Source: Paludibacterium denitrificans
GTDB lineage: Bacteria > Pseudomonadota > Gammaproteobacteria > Burkholderiales > Chromobacteriaceae
DNA: 64,000 bases
NCBI RefSeq assembly: GCF_009707705.1
Contig: NZ_WLYX01000001.1
Location: 1,736,001 to 1,800,000 of the forward strand
Reading direction: 5' to 3'
The notes under the pieces are model-generated. The model was given only the letters and a program-made list of their open reading frames with translations. It was not told the DNA's origin and ran no database searches. Positions 60,307 through 64,000 of this stretch are shown in pieces; positions within the stretch are counted from its first letter, which is position 1; the number at the start of each line of letters is the position of its first letter. Position numbers and translations under genes: made by a program.

Positions 60307-60528
60307 TCTGATGCTGTGGCGGAGCCGTTTAAGGTGAAGGCGCACATTTGGTTCTAGGCGGGGGTGAGGCACCTTTTTCTGGCAATCTTAAGAAGTACAC
60401 AAGATGGTATGCAAAAGGTTGAATGTTGCCAGCACTTAGCTGGGCGCGACCGGGCAACAAAAAACCCTCAAGCCTTGTGCTATGCGGGTGTTGGCGATGC
60501 TTTAGAGACGGTGTGATACGTGTGAAGT
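60307..60528. other. Gene-free spacer between mrcA and tRNA-Arg
   Basis: No gene is seen. On the minus strand, after the tRNA, a short hairpin-like run ends in GGGTTTTTTG (about 60460-60475) and may terminate the tRNA transcript. No direct repeat of the tRNA 3' end was seen here. Confidence 0.4.
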
Positions 60529-60603
60529 TGGTGCCCCCGGCGGGAATCGAACCCACAACTGCCCCTTAGGAGGGGGCCATTATATCCATTTAACTACAGG
60601 GAC
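60529..60603 (-). tRNA. tRNA-Arg (CCU anticodon)
   Basis: A 75-base cloverleaf on the minus strand with encoded CCA. The acceptor GTCCCTG pairs with CGGGGGC (two G-U pairs), the anticodon stem GCCCC / GGGGC encloses the loop CTCCTAA with anticodon CCT, and the T-loop is GGTTCGATTCC. It reads the rare AGG Arg codon. It lies just downstream of ispB. Confidence 0.9.
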
Positions 60604-60617
60604 GGCCTGACGGTGAG

Positions 60618-61616
60618 TTAGGCGTTTCGATCAACCGACAATTTGGCCAATTCGATCAGTGCGCGTTTGGTTTCGCTGTCCGGTAGGCATTGCAACGCCC
60701 TGGATGGCTTGCTCGGATACCTTGACCGCTTCGCCGTGGGCGTAGTCCAGCGCGCCGCAGGATTGTACCGCAGCAAGTACCTCGTTGAAACGATCGCGGC
60801 TGGCGTTTTCCAGTGCGTGGCGTACGGTGTTGGCCGCTGTTTCGTCGCCGTGCAGCATGGTGTAGATCAGTGGCAGGGTGGGTTTGCCTTCGGCCGGTCG
60901 TCACCCGTGCTCTTGCCGATGGTTTCGGCGTCACCGGAGTAATCCAGCACATCGTCGATGATCTGGAAGGCGGTGCCCAGATACATGCCGTAGTCGGCCA
61001 GTGCCCGGGTGTGTGCGGTATTGGCGCCAGCAATCAGTGCACCCACGCGTGCGGCGGCCTCGAACAGTTTGGCGGTTTTGCTCTGGATGACCTGCAGGTA
61101 CTGTTGTTCGCTGATGTCGGTGTTGCCGATGTTCATCAGTTGCAGCACTTCACCTTCGGCGATGATGTTGGTGGCTTCGGCCATGACTCGCATGATTTCC
61201 ATGTTGTCGGTGTCGACCATCATCTGGAAGGCGCGGGTGTAGAGGAAGTCGCCGACCAGTACGCTGGCAGCATTGCCGAACAGGGCGTTGGCGGTTTCGC
61301 GGCCACGGCGCATGCCGGATTCGTCGACCACGTCGTCGTGCAGCAGGGTGGAGGTGTGGATGAACTCGATCATCGCGGCGAGCTCGTGCAGATGCGGGCC
61401 GTTGTAGCCGCAGGCCTTGCTTACCAGCAGTGTGAGCACGGGGCGCAGGCGCTTGCCACCGGAGGTGATGATGTATTCCGCAATCTGGCGGATGAGAACA
61501 ACGTCCGAATGCAGCCGGGTGCGGATCACGCGGTCTACGGTCTGCATGTCGTCGGTAATCAGTGTACGGAAGAGCGGAGGAGTCACGGTTTCAACCAGAT
61601 TGTTCGTATTAGGCAC
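60618..61616 (-). CDS. ispB: Octaprenyl diphosphate synthase IspB (two breaks)
   Basis: A trans-polyprenyl diphosphate synthase of about 332 residues that makes the quinone side chain. The first Asp-rich motif is LLHDDVVDESGMRRGRETAN; the second is FQIIDDVLDYSGDAETIGKS, followed by GDDLAEGKPTLPLIY. SGGKRLRPVLTLLVSKA binds IPP. As read, CCGG at 60894-60897 (CCTGG expected) and CCCTGG at 60698-60703 (CCTGG expected) shift the frame; the two cancel in length and the C terminus becomes ALIELAKLSVDRNA at 60618. This gene is essential in relatives, which argues strongly against real inactivation. Confidence 0.93.
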
Positions 61617-61710
61617 ACCTTGAAGGGCGGAATCTTAGCAGAAAAGGGGTGGAATTTGCCATGTGTGGCCGCTTTTGTACGGCGGGGATGCGGATAAACC
61701 AATGAAATCA

Positions 61711-61739
61711 TTGACAAGTTGGCGTGCGGTCCGTATAGT
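61711..61739 (+). promoter_or_regulatory. Sigma70 promoter of rplU-rpmA
   Basis: A near-perfect promoter TTGACA (61711-61716), 17-base spacer, TATAGT (61734-61739), 56 bases before the rplU start, is as expected for a strongly expressed ribosomal operon. Confidence 0.85.
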
Positions 61740-61794
61740 TTCGCGTTCTTCACGCCATATGTTGTGAAGAACTTCTTTTCTAGGAGCTAAGCGA

Positions 61795-62106
61795 ATGTAT
61801 GCGGTCGTAAAAACCGGCGGTAAACAGTACAAAGTTGCCGTTGGCGAAAAACTTAAAGTAGAACAGATACCTGCAGACGTCGACAGCCAAATCGTACTTG
61901 AAGAAGTGCTGATGATTGCTGACGGTGAACAGGTTGTTGTGGGTGCCCCGCGCGTTGCTGGTGCCGCCGTCAAGGCTACGGTAGTAGCTCACGGTCGTGG
62001 CGAGAAGGTTCGCATTTTCAAAATGCGTCGCCGCAAGCACTACCAGAAACATCAGGGTCATCGTCAAAACTTCACCGAAATCCGCATCGACGAGATTTCG
62101 AAGTAA
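61795..62106 (+). CDS. rplU: 50S ribosomal protein L21
   Basis: L21 of 103 residues, a 23S rRNA-binding protein. The start [20 protein letters not shown] and the signature [20 protein letters not shown] with [11 protein letters not shown] are diagnostic. It is intact, with an AGGAG site before the ATG, and is followed by rpmA after 13 bases. Confidence 0.98.
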   Translation: MYAVVKTGGKQYKVAVGEKLKVEQIPADVDSQIVLEEVLMIADGEQVVVGAPRVAGAAVKATVVAHGRGEKVRIFKMRRRKHYQKHQGHRQNFTEIRIDEISK

Positions 62107-62119
62107 GGAGTAAACAGTC

Positions 62120-62395
62120 ATGGCACACAAAAAAGCAGGCGGTAGCTCCCGCAACGGTCGTGACTCCGAAGCCAAACGCTTGGGCGTTAAGGTTTACGGT
62201 AGCGAACTGATTCCGGCAGGTTCTATCATTGTTCGTCAGCGCGGCACCAAGTTCCACGCTGGTGAAAACGTAGGTCAGGGCAAGGACCACACCTTGTTCG
62301 CCAAGGTTGACGGCTATGTCCAGTTCACCGTTAAAGGTGCTCTGCAACGCAAGATCGTCAACGTGGTTCCGTACACTGGCGTAGACGGCGAATAA
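62120..62395 (+). CDS. rpmA: 50S ribosomal protein L27
   Basis: L27 of 91 residues. [20 protein letters not shown] is the N-terminal tail that reaches the peptidyl transferase centre, and [20 protein letters not shown] is the family signature. It has no N-terminal cleavage extension of the Firmicutes type. It is intact and followed by a strong terminator. Confidence 0.98.
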   Translation: MAHKKAGGSSRNGRDSEAKRLGVKVYGSELIPAGSIIVRQRGTKFHAGENVGQGKDHTLFAKVDGYVQFTVKGALQRKIVNVVPYTGVDGE

Positions 62396-62414
62396 TCGCT
62401 TTCCGTCAGATACG

Positions 62415-62447
62415 AAAGCCCTATCCTTTGAGATAGGGCTTTTTTTG
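62415..62447 (+). terminator. Rho-independent terminator of rplU-rpmA
   Basis: An 11-bp stem AAAGCCCTATC / GATAGGGCTTT with a 6-base loop is followed by a T tract. A TTCGGCCAAC repeat follows 33 bases later. Confidence 0.92.
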
Positions 62448-62479
62448 TTTCAGCCGAGGGGCGAGGCGTGAGGGCTGGT

Positions 62480-62489
62480 TTCGGCCAAC
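62480..62489 (+). repeat. TTCGGCCAAC repeat (putative uptake sequence)
   Basis: An intergenic copy between the rpmA terminator and obgE, extended form TTTCGGCCAACCCT. Confidence 0.8.
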
Positions 62490-62527
62490 CCTGACGCCTA
62501 ACTCCTCGTCAGGTGCAGAGGGAAAAC

Positions 62528-63688
<1,161 letters not shown>

Positions 63689-63694
63689 GTCGTC

Positions 63695-63731
63695 GACCGG
63701 CAGGCTTGGCGTAGTGCCGGGCCTGCCGGTC
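63695..63731 (+). terminator. Inverted repeat after obgE, possible terminator
   Basis: A perfect 11-bp inverted repeat (GACCGGCAGGC / GCCTGCCGGTC) with a 15-base loop lies seven bases after the obgE stop. The downstream T run is poor (ATGTTGTTG). Confidence 0.5.
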
Positions 63732-63883
63732 ATGTTGTTGTCGCTTTCCATCTGCTATGGTGCCGTTTCATCTGCCGTGTTCTTGCGGCAGAGCGGCAAA
63801 TGCCTGCGTCAGTCGGGCATTTTTCTGGCTTGATCCGGTCTATCCTTGTTTGCCCTGTGGCATGTGAACACGAGAGGAACGCT

Positions 63884-64000
63884 ATGTCCCGCTGGTTGGC
63901 AACTGTCTCGCCGGAACGCGTAGAGCGCCAGGCGCTGGGGCCGCGCGGCCATCATCTGCGCTTGCGGCCACATGCGCGGCCGGAGGCGTCGCGGCTGGTG
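63884..64000 (+). CDS. Unrecognised gene start (partial)
   Basis: An open frame begins at ATG 63884 after GAGAGGAAC, a good ribosome site, and runs off the right edge. The visible 39 residues (MSRWLATVSPERVERQALG, then HHLRLRPHARPEASRLV) show no motif I recognise. It lies 195 bases after obgE, behind an inverted repeat. Confidence 0.4.
   Translation, partial: MSRWLATVSPERVERQALGPRGHHLRLRPHARPEASRLV

Noticed and set aside
60529..60603. tRNA-Arg as an integration site
   Set aside because: I found no direct repeat of the tRNA 3' end, no integrase and no composition change beside it.

Overview
The window looks like the chromosome of a GC-rich betaproteobacterium of the Neisseriales / Chromobacteriaceae type. 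The evidence is the pilMNOPQ-aroK-aroB cluster next to an mrcA-type penicillin-binding protein, metX-metW, the APH-family thrB beside a DUF2782 gene and polA, ispB divergent from rplU-rpmA-obgE, and a short PTS cluster without a permease. The assignment rests on gene content and protein resemblance only.

Layout. 1-4.9 kb: patatin (partial), DUF2789, a rubrerythrin/VIT1 fusion, an alpha/beta hydrolase and an RstAB-like two-component pair. 5-7.3 kb: cstA with its small partner. 7.4-12.3 kb: thrB, DUF2782, LOG-family protein, polA. 12.3-19 kb: a MarR-controlled tripartite efflux operon, an ArsC-like protein and a Bcr/CflA transporter. 19-22.3 kb: a periplasmic iron-uptake operon (P19-like, cupredoxin, FTR1 permease, 4Fe-4S membrane protein) behind a candidate Fur-controlled promoter. 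22.3-25.6 kb: ybaK, hsp20, then an AT-rich island with two unrecognised genes. 25.6-34 kb: metX-metW, ampG, wrbA, YihY, DUF3025, a diguanylate cyclase. 34-38 kb: cysG and the EIIA-HPr-EI phosphorelay. 38-50.4 kb: a lipopolysaccharide/surface glycan cluster (six glycosyltransferases, msbA, an O-antigen ligase-like protein, an AT-rich sialyltransferase-like gene and a deacetylase). 50.6-60.2 kb: a FimV-like protein, aroB, aroK, pilQPONM and divergent mrcA. 60.5-64 kb: tRNA-Arg, ispB, rplU, rpmA, obgE and a partial gene.

Two window-wide signals stand out. First, the 10-mer TTCGGCCAAC (mostly extended to TTCGGCCAACC) occurs 35 times on the two strands, in 31 places inside genes and four between genes, three of those beside rho-independent terminators. 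A rough estimate at an assumed 60% GC gives about 0.15 copies by chance. Its density, scatter and tolerance within coding sequence resemble a DNA uptake sequence, and the type IV pilus operon in the window fits natural competence; it is unlike the Neisseria GCCGTCTGAA family as I know it.

Second, about half of the larger genes are broken by small indels, including ones usually essential (obgE, ispB). Nearly all breaks fall where the restored frame contains CCWGG (commonly CCTGG read as CCGG, or as CCCTGG) or GCCAGC/GCTGGC (read as GCTTAAGC, GCCTAAGC, GCTAAGC, GCTTAGC and similar). I read this as systematic consensus error at modified-base motifs of a long-read assembly and annotate these genes as intact CDS with the break noted. 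If the sequence were exact, they would all be pseudogenes.
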